From contig NZ_VFNV01000001.1 of assembly GCF_006715765.1 (NCBI RefSeq), forward strand, positions 2,046,001-2,110,000: 64,000 nucleotides of DNA. Direction: 5' to 3'. The notes below the pieces were generated by a model. The model saw nothing but the letters and a program-made list of their open reading frames with translations, searched no databases and was not told the origin of the DNA. Both the position numbers and the translations under genes were made by a program. Source of the stretch: Rarobacter incanus (lineage in GTDB: Bacteria; Actinomycetota; Actinomycetes; Actinomycetales; Cellulomonadaceae). Of this stretch, positions 34,916-47,514 are shown in pieces; positions within the stretch are counted from its first letter, which is position 1, and the number at the start of each line of letters is the position of its first letter.

Positions 34916-35395
34916 GTGGCGGGATTGATCGTCGGTTTGGTAACCGATACCGAGGGGCTGCCGGCGGTCGCGCAGCAGCGGGCCGACCTGGCGGAAGCCG
35001 GCGGCGTAGGGGCAGACATTCGGTCGCTCTCCGCGCGCACGCAAGAGGACTGGCACTACGGAATTGCGAGCGTGCTCGAGGACCTGGGTGCGGGGGACAC
35101 GGTACTCGTCACCGATCTTGGGGCGTTTGGGACCCGGATCGATGACGTCGTCGAGCGCCTGGCCGCGCTGGTGGATCGTGGCGTGCGGTTCCGTTCACTC
35201 AACGACGGCATCGATACGGGCAACGACTCGGCATTCGGCGATGCGATGGTGACCCTCGCGCGGGCTGTCCAGGCCGGTCGGGACGCGCGGACGCGGGCCG
35301 CGTTGCGCGCCTATGGGGGCGTGCACGGCGCGACGCCGCCAAAGGCAAGATTTGTGGACGAGGCCGCCTACCTCCGGGTCAAGTCTCAGGACTGA
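34916..35395 (+). CDS. Resolvase-like domain protein, catalytically degenerate
   Basis: A 159-aa protein that resembles the N-terminal domain of serine recombinases but lacks the DNA-binding domain. The tell-tale block is AGDTVLVTDLGAFGTRI...LVDRGVRFRSLNDGIDT. Catalytic positions are lost: the nucleophile Ser aligns with Thr10, and the Asp-Arg-x-x-Arg of the active site reads Gly-Ala...Thr (about 69-73). GTG at 34916 is chosen for GGAGG seven bases upstream; ATG at 34910 would sit too close. It stands alone between rpoC and the rpsL promoter. It may be a domesticated relic; its function is unknown. Confidence 0.65.
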   Translation: MAGLIVGLVTDTEGLPAVAQQRADLAEAGGVGADIRSLSARTQEDWHYGIASVLEDLGAGDTVLVTDLGAFGTRIDDVVERLAALVDRGVRFRSLNDGIDTGNDSAFGDAMVTLARAVQAGRDARTRAALRAYGGVHGATPPKARFVDEAAYLRVKSQD

Positions 35396-35814
35396 TTGCG
35401 GAACTTGACAGAACAACACCAGCGCTCTATTGGCATTGTTGTGTCCGGATGCTAGACTGGGTGACTGTGCCTGTTGGACAGGCCCCGTATTTCGACCGGA
35501 TTTGCCGCGGCCAGGCCGCGGGGGGAGCCGGAGCATCGGAACAACAAAGGTATTGCGTGGCTCGCGTCGCGCCTGCGCTCATGGTGCGTCGAGCCTTGGT
35601 TGCGGGTCGGATCAGACACATTCCGGGCTCGGCGCTGCACGGCGGCGCGTGCCCGGCCATCGAGCCGGTGGTACGTGGCGTGAAGCAGCTTGTCGGGCTG
35701 TGGCGCGCTGGTGCGCCCAGTTCGGACAGTGAGTTCGATCCGCGTGCGGATCTACAAGCAGTGATAACCCATGAAAGCCGGTCACTATGACGGGCTCGAA
35801 CAGACGGAGAAGTA
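35396..35814 (+). promoter_or_regulatory. rpsL promoter and long leader
   Basis: TTGGCA (35430-35435), 17 bases, TAGACT (35453-35458): a strong actinobacterial promoter. The leader of about 350 nt before rpsL holds a GCCTG/CAGGC hairpin (35469-35483) and no gene that I can support, although the frame is open for long stretches. Confidence 0.7.
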
Positions 35815-36189
35815 GTGCCCACTATTCAGCAACTCGTCCGTAAGGGACGTACCTCGAAGGTCGGGAAGTCAAAGACTCCCGCCCTCAAGGGTTCCCCGCA
35901 GCGTCGCGGTGTATGCACCCGCGTCTACACGACTACACCGAAGAAGCCGAACTCGGCTCTGCGTAAGGTCGCTCGTGTGAAGCTGTCCTCGGGTATCGAG
36001 GTCACGGCGTACATTCCAGGTGTCGGACACAACCTGCAGGAGCACTCGATCGTGCTCGTCCGCGGCGGTCGTGTTAAGGACTTGCCAGGTGTTCGTTACA
36101 AGATCGTGCGCGGCGCGCTCGACACCCAGGGTGTCAAGGGTCGCAAGCAGGCTCGCAGCCGTTATGGCGCGAAGAAGGAGAAGAGCTGA
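35815..36189 (+). CDS. rpsL: 30S ribosomal protein S12
   Basis: Decoding-centre protein of 124 aa that controls translational accuracy. The two loops that contact the decoding site are intact: [11 protein letters not shown] with Lys43 and [12 protein letters not shown] with Lys88, the residues whose change gives streptomycin resistance, so a sensitive form is expected. GTG start with GGAGAAG upstream. It is the first gene of the str operon and overlaps rpsG by one base. Confidence 0.98.
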   Translation: MPTIQQLVRKGRTSKVGKSKTPALKGSPQRRGVCTRVYTTTPKKPNSALRKVARVKLSSGIEVTAYIPGVGHNLQEHSIVLVRGGRVKDLPGVRYKIVRGALDTQGVKGRKQARSRYGAKKEKS

Positions 36190-36659
36190 TGCCTCGTAAG
36201 GGACCGGCCCCGAAGCGGCCTATCATCATTGACCCGGTGTACGGGTCGCCCGTTGTCACCCAGCTCATCAACAAGGTTCTCCTTGATGGCAAAAAGACCA
36301 CGGCGGAATCGATTGTCTACGGCGCGTTGGAAGGCGTGCGCGAGAAGACGCAGCAGGACCCCGTGGTTGTGCTCAAGCGCGCTCTGGACAACATTCGTCC
36401 GGCGCTCGAGGTTCGCTCGCGTCGCGTCGGTGGTGCCACCTACCAGGTTCCCGTCGAGGTCCGTCCCGCGCGTGCTACCACGTTGGCGTTGCGCTGGCTG
36501 ACCGACTTCTCGCGCGCTCGTCGTGAAAAGACGATGACCGAGCGCCTGCAGAACGAGATTCTGGACGCATCGAACGGCCTTGGTGCCGCGGTCAAGCGCC
36601 GTGAGGACATGCACAAGATGGCCGAGTCGAACCGCGCGTTCGCACACTACCGCTGGTGA
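36189..36659 (+). CDS. rpsG: 30S ribosomal protein S7
   Basis: Primary assembly protein of the 30S head, 156 aa, binding the 3' domain of 16S rRNA near the E site. The N-terminus [10 protein letters not shown] and the block [18 protein letters not shown] are characteristic. It starts inside the rpsL stop (TGATG), so translation is coupled. In E. coli S7 represses this operon; no such site was examined here. Confidence 0.98.
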   Translation: MPRKGPAPKRPIIIDPVYGSPVVTQLINKVLLDGKKTTAESIVYGALEGVREKTQQDPVVVLKRALDNIRPALEVRSRRVGGATYQVPVEVRPARATTLALRWLTDFSRARREKTMTERLQNEILDASNGLGAAVKRREDMHKMAESNRAFAHYRW

Positions 36660-36665
36660 TTACGT

Positions 36666-36692
36666 CCGGCCCCGGGCGCGCCCCGGGGCCGG
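36666..36692 (+). other. rpsG-fusA intercistronic hairpin
   Basis: An 11-bp GC-only stem (CCGGCCCCGGG and complement) with a 5-nt loop lies in the 85-nt gap. It may reduce read-through or protect mRNA ends. Confidence 0.6.
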
Positions 36693-36744
36693 CCACCCGC
36701 TCCTAGTACCCCCGATCCTCCAGCGACTGAACGAGGTAACCTAA

Positions 36745-38847
36745 GTGGCACTTGAAGTGCTAACCGACCTGCATAAGGTCCGCAACATCGGCATCATGGC
36801 CCACATCGATGCCGGCAAGACTACGACGACTGAGCGCATCCTGTACTACACGGGTGTCAACTACAAGATCGGTGAGACGCACGACGGCGCATCGACCATG
36901 GACTGGATGGAACAGGAGCAGGAGCGCGGCATCACGATCACGTCCGCCGCGACAACGTGCTACTGGAAGAACAACCAGATCAACATCATCGACACTCCCG
37001 GGCACGTCGACTTCACGGTCGAGGTTGAGCGCTCACTGCGGGTGCTCGACGGTGCGGTGGCGGTATTCGATGGTAAAGAGGGTGTCGAGCCGCAGTCGGA
37101 GACCGTCTGGCGTCAGGCAGACAAGTACAACGTCCCGCGCATCTGCTTCGTCAACAAGATGGACAAGCTCGGCGCCGACTTCTACTTCACGGTCGACACC
37201 ATCATCAACCGGCTCAAGGCGAAGCCGCTCGTGATTCAGATCCCGATCGGTGCTGAGAACGACTTCGAAGGTGTCGTCGACCTTATCCAGCAAAAGGCTC
37301 TGGTCTGGCGGGGCGAGACGAAGCTCGGCGAGCACTACGAGGTCGAGGAAATCCCCGCCGATCTGGCGGAAAAGGCCGAGCAGTATCGCGCTGAGCTGAT
37401 CGAGGCGGTTGCGGAGGCCGATGAGGAACTGCTTGAGAAGTACCTTGGCGGCGAAGAGCTGACCATCGACGAGATCAACTCGGGCATCCGCAAGCTCACC
37501 ATCGCGGGCGATGCGTTCCCCGTTCTGTGTGGCTCGGCGTTCAAGAACAAGGGCGTTCAGCCCATGCTCGACGCCGTGATCGCCTACCTTCCTTCCCCGC
37601 TCGACGTTCCCGCCATCGAGGGACACGACCCGCGCGACGAAAGCAAGGTCATTGAGCGCCACCCGGACGCCACGGAGCCGTTCTCGGCCCTCGCATTCAA
37701 GGTCGCGACTCACCCGTTCTTCGGCAAGTTGACCTACGTTCGCGTGTACTCGGGCAAGGTCGAGCAGGGCGCGCAGGTGCTCAACTCCACAAAGGGTAAG
37801 AAGGAACGCATCGGTAAGCTGTTCCAGATGCACTCGAACAAGGAGAACCCTGTTCCGGAGGCATCCGCCGGTCACATCTACGCCTTCATTGGCCTCAAGG
37901 ACGTTACGACGGGCGACACGCTTTGCGACTTGCAGAACCCGGTCATCCTCGAATCCATGACGTTCCCCGAGCCCGTCATCGACGTGGCGATCGAGCCCAA
38001 GACAAAGGCCGACCAGGAGAAGCTGTCGACCGCGATCCAGAAGCTCGCCGAGGAGGACCCGACCTTCCGCGTGAAGCTGGATGAGGAGACCGGCCAGACC
38101 GTTATCGGCGGAATGGGCGAGCTTCACCTGGACATCTTGGTCGACCGCATGCGGCGTGAGTTCAAGGTCGAGGCGAACGTCGGTAAGCCGCAGGTGGCGT
38201 ACCGTGAGACGATCCGCCGCAAGGCCGAGAAGATCGACTACACGCACAAGAAGCAGACCGGTGGTTCCGGTCAGTTCGCTAAGGTGCAGGTGACTTTCGA
38301 GCCGCTTGAGACCACCGATGGCGAGCTTTACGAGTTTGTCAACGCCGTCACGGGTGGACGCATCCCCCGCGAATACATCCCGAGCGTGGACGCTGGAATC
38401 CAGTCGGCCATGGAGCAGGGTGTGCTGGCAGGCTTCCCGTTGGTGGGCGTCAAGGCGACGCTGCTTGACGGCGCCTACCACGACGTTGACTCGTCAGAGA
38501 TGGCGTTCAAGATTGCCGGCTCGATGGTCCTCAAGGAGGGCGTCAAGCGGGCAGACCCGGTTCTTCTGGAACCGGTGATGGCGGTAGAGGTGCGTACACC
38601 TGAGGAGTACATGGGTGACGTCATCGGTGACCTTAACTCCCGCCGTGGCATGATCCAGTCGATGGAAGATGCTACGGGTGTCAAGGTCGTCCGGGCTCAG
38701 GTACCGTTGTCAGAGATGTTCGGGTACATTGGCGATCTGCGGTCGAAGACCCAGGGTCGTGCAGTTTACTCGATGCAGTTCGACAGCTACGCCGAGGTGC
38801 CTCGGAACGTTGCCGACGAAATCATCAAGAAGACCCGGGGCGAGTAA
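36745..38847 (+). CDS. fusA: Elongation factor G
   Basis: Translocation GTPase of 700 aa. G-domain motifs are [10 protein letters not shown] (G1), [10 protein letters not shown] (G2), DTPGHVDF (G3) and [10 protein letters not shown] (G4). Domain IV includes [17 protein letters not shown] start with GAGG upstream. Third gene of the str operon; tuf follows after 123 nt. Confidence 0.98.
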   Translation: MALEVLTDLHKVRNIGIMAHIDAGKTTTTERILYYTGVNYKIGETHDGASTMDWMEQEQERGITITSAATTCYWKNNQINIIDTPGHVDFTVEVERSLRVLDGAVAVFDGKEGVEPQSETVWRQADKYNVPRICFVNKMDKLGADFYFTVDTIINRLKAKPLVIQIPIGAENDFEGVVDLIQQKALVWRGETKLGEHYEVEEIPADLAEKAEQYRAELIEAVAEADEELLEKYLGGEELTIDEINSGIRKLTIAGDAFPVLCGSAFKNKGVQPMLDAVIAYLPSPLDVPAIEGHDPRDESKVIERHPDATEPFSALAFKVATHPFFGKLTYVRVYSGKVEQGAQVLNSTKGKKERIGKLFQMHSNKENPVPEASAGHIYAFIGLKDVTTGDTLCDLQNPVILESMTFPEPVIDVAIEPKTKADQEKLSTAIQKLAEEDPTFRVKLDEETGQTVIGGMGELHLDILVDRMRREFKVEANVGKPQVAYRETIRRKAEKIDYTHKKQTGGSGQFAKVQVTFEPLETTDGELYEFVNAVTGGRIPREYIPSVDAGIQSAMEQGVLAGFPLVGVKATLLDGAYHDVDSSEMAFKIAGSMVLKEGVKRADPVLLEPVMAVEVRTPEEYMGDVIGDLNSRRGMIQSMEDATGVKVVRAQVPLSEMFGYIGDLRSKTQGRAVYSMQFDSYAEVPRNVADEIIKKTRGE

Positions 38848-38901
38848 GTCCCACAGGTCGAGAACCTCAACACAAGAAAATCAACCTGTAGTAACGCCCC
38901 C

Positions 38902-38929
38902 GCAGAATCAAAACAAGGTAAGATTCTGC
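38902..38929 (+). other. Inverted repeat in the tuf leader
   Basis: GCAGAATC and GATTCTGC are separated by 12 bases, about 40 nt before the tuf start. It could be a leader hairpin or a protein site. Confidence 0.4.
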
Positions 38930-38970
38930 ATCGTTCGGCACAACTACCTTTCGTCCCCAGGAGGACCCCA

Positions 38971-40158
<1,188 letters not shown>

Positions 40159-40195
40159 TCCTTGTCTAGCATTCGCGCTTAGGCGCGCTTGCGAG

Positions 40196-40237
40196 GCGGG
40201 GGTCGAGCATCTATTGATGCTCGACCCCCGCTTTTTT
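40196..40237 (+). terminator. str operon terminator
   Basis: A perfect 15-bp stem with a CTATTG loop is followed by six T residues: the best intrinsic terminator in the window. Confidence 0.95.
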
Positions 40238-40765
40238 GTTGTCATCATGCCCGCGATTATGCGCTTGATCGTGGAACGATAGTGCCGCAGATGTAGTGGG
40301 GTGAGGCGGCCATTTCCTGGTTTTATGACAATACGTCGATCACTGCCGCGTAGCAGTCCACCGGTGGGGCATGCGGTCGATGGCGGTGAGTCCGGCTTGC
40401 GCGCACAGCACGATGTGAGTAACAACACACTCGGAGTGCAGTTCGTCGGGTCGCGTTTCCGCCTCGGCGTGGGCGTGGGGCGGGGTTCGGTTGCCCGAAG
40501 CCCGCACGATGCCGACCGCGAAAGGCCGGTGAACGTTCCAATTCCCTGTCTCATCAGTCGCTAGTCGTGGGCGAGTCTTGTGTGGTCTGGCGATCCGTCG
40601 CAAGTTGAGGTACCGGACGAGGCCAGCGGACTCTAGGCCTTAGCATCGCACGCTCTACGGGCGACTATTGACATCGCTTCTGTGGTTTGCAAACATGTTC
40701 TACGTTATAGCCGGACGTATAGTCGGCCTGTCGCCAAACTAGGATTCCCATTGGAAGGCGTCTCA
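40238..40765 (+). other. Intergenic region before the surface protein
   Basis: About 530 bases without a recognisable gene. A TTGACA box at 40668-40673 is a likely -35 for the surface protein, but no good -10 is evident. A minus-strand open frame (40603-40340) has no recognised similarity. Confidence 0.4.
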
Positions 40766-43700
40766 ATGTCAAAAAAATCCCCAAATGGGGTACCTCGTGG
40801 TCGTGCCCTGAATCGATCCACCGCCCTACTCGCGTCGAGCGCAATGGCTGCGACCGTGTTCGTTGCGGGCGTCGTCTCAGCGCCGTTTGCCGCCGCCGAT
40901 ACCGTCAGTGAAGGGTTCCGAGGTGTTTCGGCGTCAGGATGGAAGCTACTGAATTCTGCGTGCTTGACCGATGCGCCGTCTGGGAGCGCGGCATATTGCA
41001 AGCGGGACCAGACGCCTTCACAGGTATCGACATCGAACGGGTACGGTACCCCGGCCGTCTCGGACGGAAACTCAGGATTTCTGCAACTCACGGCAAACCG
41101 TCACGACGATCGCGGTGGTGCCATTTACAACACCGGTATTGGTGCGGAACATGGTTTGCGGGTTGAGTTCACTCAGTATCAGTACGGGCGTGAAGACGGA
41201 GGCCGGCGTTCGGCGGATGGAATTAGCTTCTTCCTCGTAGACGGCCAGAGCGATCTGACGGATGTTGGCGCATACGGTGGCGCGTTGGGCTATGCGCCGC
41301 GCACGTCGGACTACACGAACTCACAGAACTGGGGGATTGAGGACGGGTACCTAGGTATCGGTCTGGACGCTTTCGGAAACTATGCAAATAGCGGGCATGT
41401 TGGCGGATCTGACTGCGGTGTAGTCCCCGGCGAAACCAACAACATGTACGGCAACAACTATGAATGGAATCCGAGCGATCCGAACCTGCAAGCAACCAAT
41501 GCGATATCAGTTCGCGGTCCGTGGGGTGGAACGGTAACTACCGGATACTGCCTTCTGGCCAGCAAGAAGCTAGACAGCGCCGGTGTTAATGGATCTACAA
41601 CGAGTTCGTGGGGCAGCGACTCGATCTATAAGGAGGGGATCAACAATGTGATCCCGTCCACAACTGAAGTTGAATCGGCGGCGCGAAGGGTCCAGATTAT
41701 CGTGAAGCCGGGGGCGACGGGTGCTGCTCCGACGGTGAGCGTGTCGATCGACTACTCGGGGACGGGAAACAACTTCGTGCCGGTTCTCACGGATGTGCAG
41801 ATCAAGGACCGCGCTGGTAACCCTGCACCTTTGCCATCGTCGTTCAAATTTGGCTTCGCGTCTTCGACGGGCGGATCAACCGGTTCGCACCTGATCAGCG
41901 GGCTCACCGTCACGGGTGACCCGACCGCAACCGATGACTCTGTGACGCTCTCACAGTGGCAGCCCGCCTCCTTCAACGCGGCATCCCTAGTGACCCCGGG
42001 CGCTTTCCCAATTCCGGCTACTGGCGCCTACTCCATAGAGGACCCTGCCCACCCGGGAACCTTTGGTTCGTCGTTTTCGACGTCATACGGAACGTGGCAG
42101 ATTAACACGGACACGGGTGCGGTGACCTATACGCCTACACCCGGTGTCGCGCAGTCAGGACATTCCCCCCAGGTCAAATTCCGAGCAACTGATTCGAACG
42201 GGACCGTGGCCGCTGGGAACCTGCACGTAACCTACAAGCCAACGACCGGGGACGAAGAGAAGGTGGTAGCACCGGGCGCCACTGCTACGTTCCCGCCTTC
42301 GTCGCTCGACACGATTCTGGGATCTGGTACGGTCGCCAGCTACAAGTTGCTCGACCCTGCCACCGGCAATCCGATCTCGACCGACACATACACTGACTCG
42401 CACGGCGGCGTCTGGACGATCGACCCCACAACCGGGAGCACCTCCTACAAGGCTGCAGCGAACTACCGAGGTCCTGTTGACCCGATCGGTTACCGATTGA
42501 CTGACTCGAATGGCTTCACCACCGATGGAAAGCTATCGATTTGGGAGCCTCCGGTCGGCGCCGACCAAACTAAGTCGGCCACGCGCGGTTCCGATGTCAC
42601 TTTCGATCCCGCTGGCGACCTAGTCACCACCGGTTCCGATGGCAACCCCACTGTCAAGCTGTCCGACCCGGACGCCGGAAACCCGAACAAGAAGTCCGTT
42701 CCGGGACAGGGTGTGTGGACCCTCGATCCTGCAACGGGCAAGATCACGTTTGATCCCGAAAGTAACTCGATCACCAACGTGACGCCAATTTCCTACACCG
42801 TGACGGACAGCAGGGGGCAAACGGACACGGGCCTGTTGGCTGTGGCTTACGATCCGCAGACTGGTGATGCTCAAAAGACTGTTGAACCTGGCGGCACCGC
42901 GACATTTGCGCCGAACGACCTTGGTACTGTGCCGGGATCGGGCGCTATTACGGGATACCAATTGCTAGATCCCGCCACCGGCAACCCGATCGCCTCCAAT
43001 TCCTACACGGACTCACACGCAGGTGTCTGGACCATCAACCCGGCGACGGGCGAAACAACGTATGCTGCGGCTACTGGCTATCGCGGTCCCGTTGACCCGA
43101 TCACCTATCGAGTCACCGACGCTAACGGAAAGACTGCTGACGGCACGCTGTCGATAATTGTCGGTCCGGCGGCAAACGATTCTACGGTGACGGCTGCACG
43201 CGGTGATTCGGTGACATTCGATCCGATTGGCGACCTTACGAAGGCTGGTACGGACACGACATTGACGATAAGTCTGGTTGGAGCGGATGCTGGTTCGCCG
43301 AACACGAAGACGGTCAGCGGCGAAGGCGTGTGGACGCTCAACCCCGCTACCGGCAAGATCACATTCGCACCCGCGGCGAACTATTCGGGCGCGGTGACAC
43401 CAATCGACTACATCGTTACTGACGGGAACGGGCTGAAGGACCAAGCCAAGCTCGGTGTCATCTACCCGCCCGCGACTGGAGATTCGGTCAAGACCATAGA
43501 GCCCGGCGATACGGCCACCTTCGCTCCCGCCGACCTCGGTACATCGGGCGGATCGTCGGCTGCGCTCACGTACACCTTGCTCGAACCCGGCACGGGCAAC
43601 GCGGTGACGTCGTACGCCGACACCCACGGTGGCCTATGGACCATAGACCCGACCACAGGTGAGACGACCTATAAGTCCGACCCGAGTTACCGCGGGCCGG

Positions 43701-44890
43701 TCCCTGCCGCCGACTATCGCGTGACGGACGGCAACGGCAAGACGGCCGACGGCAATCTCAACATCCTGATCGGGCCCAAGGCCTCGGACGAAACCAAGAC
43801 CTCGAACCCGGGGTTGGCTGTATCGTTCGATCCCGTTGACGACCTGACCAAGTCCGGATCGGATTCGGCGAAGACGATATCATTCGTTTCGCCTGACGCA
43901 TCCGACTCCAACAAGAAGACCGTGCCGGGTGAGGGTACATGGAACCTGGTGCCAGCCACCGGTGTGATCACCTTCACGCCCGAGCCGGGTTACACCGGGA
44001 ACCCGACGCCGATCGACTACCGGGTCACCGATGGCAATACTCTGTCGGACACGGCGACTCTGACGGTCAAATACAACCAGCCGCCCGTAGCGGGCGACAA
44101 GGTCGTGACCGTTAACCCCGGGGAGACGGCAAAGCTGGCGCCGGTGATCACTCCCGGATCGGACGCCAACCTCGTGGCATCGATCGACGGTTCCGACGCG
44201 GGGGACCCGACGAAGAAGACCGTACCGGGCCAGGGCGTGTGGACGATCGATCCGTCGACGGGGAAGGCGACCTTCACCCCGGAGGCGGGATTCACCTCGA
44301 ATCCAACTCCCATCACATACACGGTCACTGACGGGAACGGATTGACCGATTCGGGCAAGCTGACGGTGTTGGTGAACCAGCCGCCGGTCGATAAGGACCA
44401 CGGCAAGACGACAAACCCAGGCGAATCCGTGACTTTCGATCCGATTGGGGACTTGACGACGCCGGGCACTAGCACGGACCTTGAAGTCAAGCTGGTGGAT
44501 CCCAAGACGGGCAAGCCGACGACGTCAACCACGGTCACGGTGCCCGGAGAGGGCGTGTGGACCGTCGATAAGTCGACCGGAAAGGTGACGTTCACGCCGC
44601 AGGACGGATTCACGGGCACCGCAACCATTGACTACCAGGTGGTCGATGGGAACGGGTTGACCGATACTTCGACGCTCAGCGTTACGGTGAAGAAATCGGC
44701 CGACACCAACAAGTCCGATAACACCAGCACCGACGATTCGGGAAGCGGAAGCTCGGGGGATGACTCCGGGAACTCAAGTGGCAACCTCCCGCAGACCGGT
44801 GCGGAAATCACCGTGCCCGTGGTGATAGCACTGTCCCTCCTGCTGGTCGGAGCCGGGCTGGTTGTCGTCAATCGCCGCCGTACGGCGTGA
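40766..44890 (+). CDS. LPxTG cell-wall surface protein with lectin-like domain and CshA-type repeats
   Basis: A 1374-aa adhesin-like protein exported and anchored to the cell wall. A signal peptide ends near Ala44 (SAPFAAA). Residues about 48-385 look like an L-type lectin-like domain ([25 protein letters not shown]). Nine repeats of about 100-105 residues (388-1308) carry the CshA-type pattern [18 protein letters not shown]...VTDxNG. A Ser/Asp linker leads to LPQTG (1341-1345), a membrane helix and an RRR tail, which is the sortase signal. The ATG at 40766 has GGAAGG upstream; an earlier frame start at 40682 lacks a signal peptide at the right place. No sortase gene is nearby. Ligand unknown. 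Confidence 0.88.
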   Translation: MSKKSPNGVPRGRALNRSTALLASSAMAATVFVAGVVSAPFAAADTVSEGFRGVSASGWKLLNSACLTDAPSGSAAYCKRDQTPSQVSTSNGYGTPAVSDGNSGFLQLTANRHDDRGGAIYNTGIGAEHGLRVEFTQYQYGREDGGRRSADGISFFLVDGQSDLTDVGAYGGALGYAPRTSDYTNSQNWGIEDGYLGIGLDAFGNYANSGHVGGSDCGVVPGETNNMYGNNYEWNPSDPNLQATNAISVRGPWGGTVTTGYCLLASKKLDSAGVNGSTTSSWGSDSIYKEGINNVIPSTTEVESAARRVQIIVKPGATGAAPTVSVSIDYSGTGNNFVPVLTDVQIKDRAGNPAPLPSSFKFGFASSTGGSTGSHLISGLTVTGDPTATDDSVTLSQWQPASFNAASLVTPGAFPIPATGAYSIEDPAHPGTFGSSFSTSYGTWQINTDTGAVTYTPTPGVAQSGHSPQVKFRATDSNGTVAAGNLHVTYKPTTGDEEKVVAPGATATFPPSSLDTILGSGTVASYKLLDPATGNPISTDTYTDSHGGVWTIDPTTGSTSYKAAANYRGPVDPIGYRLTDSNGFTTDGKLSIWEPPVGADQTKSATRGSDVTFDPAGDLVTTGSDGNPTVKLSDPDAGNPNKKSVPGQGVWTLDPATGKITFDPESNSITNVTPISYTVTDSRGQTDTGLLAVAYDPQTGDAQKTVEPGGTATFAPNDLGTVPGSGAITGYQLLDPATGNPIASNSYTDSHAGVWTINPATGETTYAAATGYRGPVDPITYRVTDANGKTADGTLSIIVGPAANDSTVTAARGDSVTFDPIGDLTKAGTDTTLTISLVGADAGSPNTKTVSGEGVWTLNPATGKITFAPAANYSGAVTPIDYIVTDGNGLKDQAKLGVIYPPATGDSVKTIEPGDTATFAPADLGTSGGSSAALTYTLLEPGTGNAVTSYADTHGGLWTIDPTTGETTYKSDPSYRGPVPAADYRVTDGNGKTADGNLNILIGPKASDETKTSNPGLAVSFDPVDDLTKSGSDSAKTISFVSPDASDSNKKTVPGEGTWNLVPATGVITFTPEPGYTGNPTPIDYRVTDGNTLSDTATLTVKYNQPPVAGDKVVTVNPGETAKLAPVITPGSDANLVASIDGSDAGDPTKKTVPGQGVWTIDPSTGKATFTPEAGFTSNPTPITYTVTDGNGLTDSGKLTVLVNQPPVDKDHGKTTNPGESVTFDPIGDLTTPGTSTDLEVKLVDPKTGKPTTSTTVTVPGEGVWTVDKSTGKVTFTPQDGFTGTATIDYQVVDGNGLTDTSTLSVTVKKSADTNKSDNTSTDDSGSGSSGDDSGNSSGNLPQTGAEITVPVVIALSLLLVGAGLVVVNRRRTA

Positions 44891-44939
44891 CTGACTGAAA
44901 TCGATCTCGCGCGTGTTGTGAACTAGCGTGCGGGGCACC

Positions 44940-44981
44940 CAAGGGTGGTGCGCGGCCTCGACGGGTCGCGTACCACCCTTG
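44940..44981 (+). terminator. Surface-protein terminator
   Basis: A 15-bp stem CAAGGGTGGTGCGCG/CGCGTACCACCCTTG with one G-U pair, 49 nt after the stop. Confidence 0.75.
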
Positions 44982-45489
44982 CGTTGTCTGCGTGGAGTCG
45001 TTGCGCGCGAATGCGCTGCGGAGGTGCGGCCCGCTCGGCGGCGGACACGCGCCCGCTCGGCGGCCAGCGCTGCTCCCATGCGAATGGTTGCGGGGAGGGG
45101 CGCGGGCCTCGTCCCGCAATGCAGGTTGCGCGGAATGTATAACATGTGGCAGACTAATCAGGTTGCCCGCTCAAGGGCTTGCTCCTTCATGGGGTTTGAC
45201 GAATCGAACAGCGGATAGATGCTAAGCGCCGGCGGGGCATGGCCCGGGCGCGGGTGTTTCGGTTGTTCGGTCGCCAAATAGGCGCGTGAACTCCGCCGAC
45301 AGTATCTTGGGCAGGGCGTACGGACGTTGAAGTCGCGGGGACGTCGGCATGGCCGATAGCAACTGCGGTTTCTATCACAGGCCCCCACGTTCCACCCGGA
45401 ACAGCGGCCGGGTTGGTTGCAATTATGCGACACGCCCGAGTGCGGGGGTCGGACAGCTAGCAGTTCAAGAAAGTGAGTCAGACGACGCC
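44982..45489 (+). promoter_or_regulatory. S10 operon upstream region
   Basis: About 500 bases with no supported gene. A TATAAC hexamer (45138-45143) and CAGACT (45150-45155, 18 bases after TTGCGC) are possible -10 elements, which would leave a leader of about 330 nt. The frame of rpsJ is open back to 45349 but lacks similarity there. Confidence 0.4.
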
Positions 45490-45798
45490 ATGGCGGGACA
45501 GAAGATCCGCATCCGGCTCAAGTCCTACGACCACGAGGTAATTGACAGTTCAGCGCGCAAGATCGTTGACACCGTCACCTCCGCTGGTGCGACAGTCGTG
45601 GGCCCGGTGCCGTTGCCGACCGAGAAAAACGTATTCGTGGTGATCCGGTCGCCGCACAAATACAAGGACAGCCGTGAGCACTTCGAGATGCGCACACACA
45701 AGCGGCTGATCGACATCATCGATCCCACGCCCAAGGCCGTCGATTCGCTCATGCGTCTCGATCTGCCTGCGGACGTGAACATCGAAATTAAGCTCTGA
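45490..45798 (+). CDS. rpsJ: 30S ribosomal protein S10 / NusE
   Basis: A 102-aa protein of the 30S head that also acts as NusE in rRNA antitermination. The ATG at 45490 gives the family start [39 protein letters not shown] is the conserved end. First gene of the S10 operon. Confidence 0.98.
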   Translation: MAGQKIRIRLKSYDHEVIDSSARKIVDTVTSAGATVVGPVPLPTEKNVFVVIRSPHKYKDSREHFEMRTHKRLIDIIDPTPKAVDSLMRLDLPADVNIEIKL

Positions 45799-45814
45799 GG
45801 CGGTGACAAGAGAC

Positions 45815-46474
45815 ATGACTATCCAACAGAACGAACGTCCCGTCACCGCGGTGCTCGGCACCAAGCTCGGCATGACGCAGGTTTGGAACGAAGCTGGCAA
45901 GCTCGTGCCGGTCACCGTAGTTGCCGTCAGCCCGAACGTGGTCACCCAGGTTCGTACGGTCGAAACCGATGGCTACGCTGCTGTGCAGCTTGCCACCGGC
46001 CAGATCGATCCGCGCAAGGTAACGAAGCCGCTCAAGGGCCACTTCGAGAAGGCCGGTGTGACACCCCGTCGCCACGTCGCCGAGATCCGCACCCCCAACG
46101 CCGGCGATTTCAGCCTCGGCCAGGAACTTGCCGCCGACACATTCGAAGCGGGCGTGCTGGTGGACGTGCAGGGCACGACCAAGGGTAAGGGCTTTGCCGG
46201 TGTCATGAAGCGGCACGGGTTTGCTGGCGTCAGCGCCTCCCACGGCGCTCACCGCAACCACCGCAAGCCCGGATCCATCGGTGCCTGCGCAACACCTTCG
46301 CGCGTGTTCAAGGGACTTCGCATGGCTGGCCGCATGGGCCACGAAACCCAGACCACCCAGAACCTGACCATCCACGCAGTTGACGCTGAAAAGGGCCTGC
46401 TGCTCGTCAAGGGTGCCGTCCCCGGCCCCAAGGGCGGGATCGTTGTGGTTCGCAACGCCGTGAAGGGTGCCTGA
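45815..46474 (+). CDS. rplC: 50S ribosomal protein L3
   Basis: Early-assembly protein of 219 aa whose loop reaches the peptidyl-transferase centre. [14 protein letters not shown] opens the fold, and the loop block [17 protein letters not shown]-like sequence is present ([19 protein letters not shown]). ATG at 45815 is preferred; a GTG at 45803 is possible but its GAGG is too close. 16 nt after rpsJ. Confidence 0.96.
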   Translation: MTIQQNERPVTAVLGTKLGMTQVWNEAGKLVPVTVVAVSPNVVTQVRTVETDGYAAVQLATGQIDPRKVTKPLKGHFEKAGVTPRRHVAEIRTPNAGDFSLGQELAADTFEAGVLVDVQGTTKGKGFAGVMKRHGFAGVSASHGAHRNHRKPGSIGACATPSRVFKGLRMAGRMGHETQTTQNLTIHAVDAEKGLLLVKGAVPGPKGGIVVVRNAVKGA

Positions 46475-46479
46475 TTGCA

Positions 46480-47184
46480 ATGACTGAGACAGTACTTTCC
46501 GTAGAGATTCTTGACGCTAAGGGCGCCGCGGCCGGAACGGCCGAACTGCCCGCCGAGATCTTCGACGTTCAGACGAATATTCCGCTGATCCACCAGGTCG
46601 TCGTCGCGCAGCTAGCAGCGGCCCGCCAGGGCACCCACGCAACGAAGACGCGTGGTCAGGTTTCCGGTGGTGGCAAGAAGCCATTCAAGCAAAAGGGAAC
46701 CGGCCGCGCCCGCCAGGGCTCGACACGTGCTCCCCAGTTCGCCGGCGGTGGCACGGTCCACGGCCCGCAGCCGCGCGACTACAGCCAGCGGACACCCAAG
46801 AAGATGAAGGCAGCCGCGCTTCGCGGGGCCCTTTCCGACCGCGCACGCGCGGGTCGCGTTCACGTGGTGAGCGGCTTTGGCATCGACGAGAAGCCCTCGA
46901 CCAGTGCCGCGTTGGCCGTGTTGGGTAAGTTCTCCGACCGCAAGAACGTGCTCGTGGTAGTCGAGCGCAGCGATGATCTGACTATCAAGTCGTTGCGCAA
47001 TGTGGCATCTGTCCACCTGCTGCCCGCCGACCAGCTGAACACGTACGACGTTCTCATTTCGGATGACGTCGTGTTCACCAAGGGCGCTCTTGACGCTTTC
47101 GTCGCCGGTCCGGCGACCGGTCGCGGAGCAAGCGCCGTCGCTACCTCGTCGGAGGTTGCAACTGAAGAGGAGGCCGCGAAGTGA
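46480..47184 (+). CDS. rplD: 50S ribosomal protein L4
   Basis: Exit-tunnel protein of 234 aa. The tunnel loop is recognisable: [20 protein letters not shown] and [14 protein letters not shown]. The C-terminus carries an extra Ala/Thr/Glu tail. In E. coli L4 regulates the S10 operon. It overlaps rplW by 4 nt. Confidence 0.97.
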   Translation: MTETVLSVEILDAKGAAAGTAELPAEIFDVQTNIPLIHQVVVAQLAAARQGTHATKTRGQVSGGGKKPFKQKGTGRARQGSTRAPQFAGGGTVHGPQPRDYSQRTPKKMKAAALRGALSDRARAGRVHVVSGFGIDEKPSTSAALAVLGKFSDRKNVLVVVERSDDLTIKSLRNVASVHLLPADQLNTYDVLISDDVVFTKGALDAFVAGPATGRGASAVATSSEVATEEEAAK

Positions 47185-47480
47185 GCACGGTCAACAAGAA
47201 CCCGCGCGACATCCTGATCGCTCCGGTTGTGTCGGAAAAGAGCTACGGGCTTATCGATGAAGGCAAGTACACCTTCGTTGTAGCGCCGGACTCCAACAAG
47301 ACCGAGATCAAGATCGCGGTTGAGCAAGTCTTCGGTGTCAAGGTTGCTTCGGTTAACACCCTCAACCGTAAGGGCAAGACCCGGCGCACGAAGTTCGGTA
47401 TCGGCAAGCGCAAGGACACCAAGCGCGCGATTGTTACCCTCGCTGAGGGTTCGATCGACGTGTTCGGTGCCATCAACTAG
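47181..47480 (+). CDS. rplW: 50S ribosomal protein L23
   Basis: A 99-aa protein at the tunnel exit and docking site for trigger factor and [19 protein letters not shown] and [12 protein letters not shown] are family blocks. GTG start overlapping the rplD stop, with GAGGAGG upstream. Confidence 0.97.
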   Translation: MSTVNKNPRDILIAPVVSEKSYGLIDEGKYTFVVAPDSNKTEIKIAVEQVFGVKVASVNTLNRKGKTRRTKFGIGKRKDTKRAIVTLAEGSIDVFGAIN

Positions 47481-47514
47481 CGCGGGCCACGAAGGAGATT
47501 GAGGACGAATCCCC

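Noticed and set aside
35449-35790. Open frame in the rpsL leader
   Set aside because: It begins inside the promoter -10 region, has no ribosome site and no similarity.
37033-38481. Minus-strand 482-aa open frame opposite fusA
   Set aside because: Shadow frame of the EF-G gene; the plus-strand product is unmistakable.
40340-40603. Minus-strand open frame between tuf and the surface protein
   Set aside because: No similarity or ribosome site; treated as non-coding.
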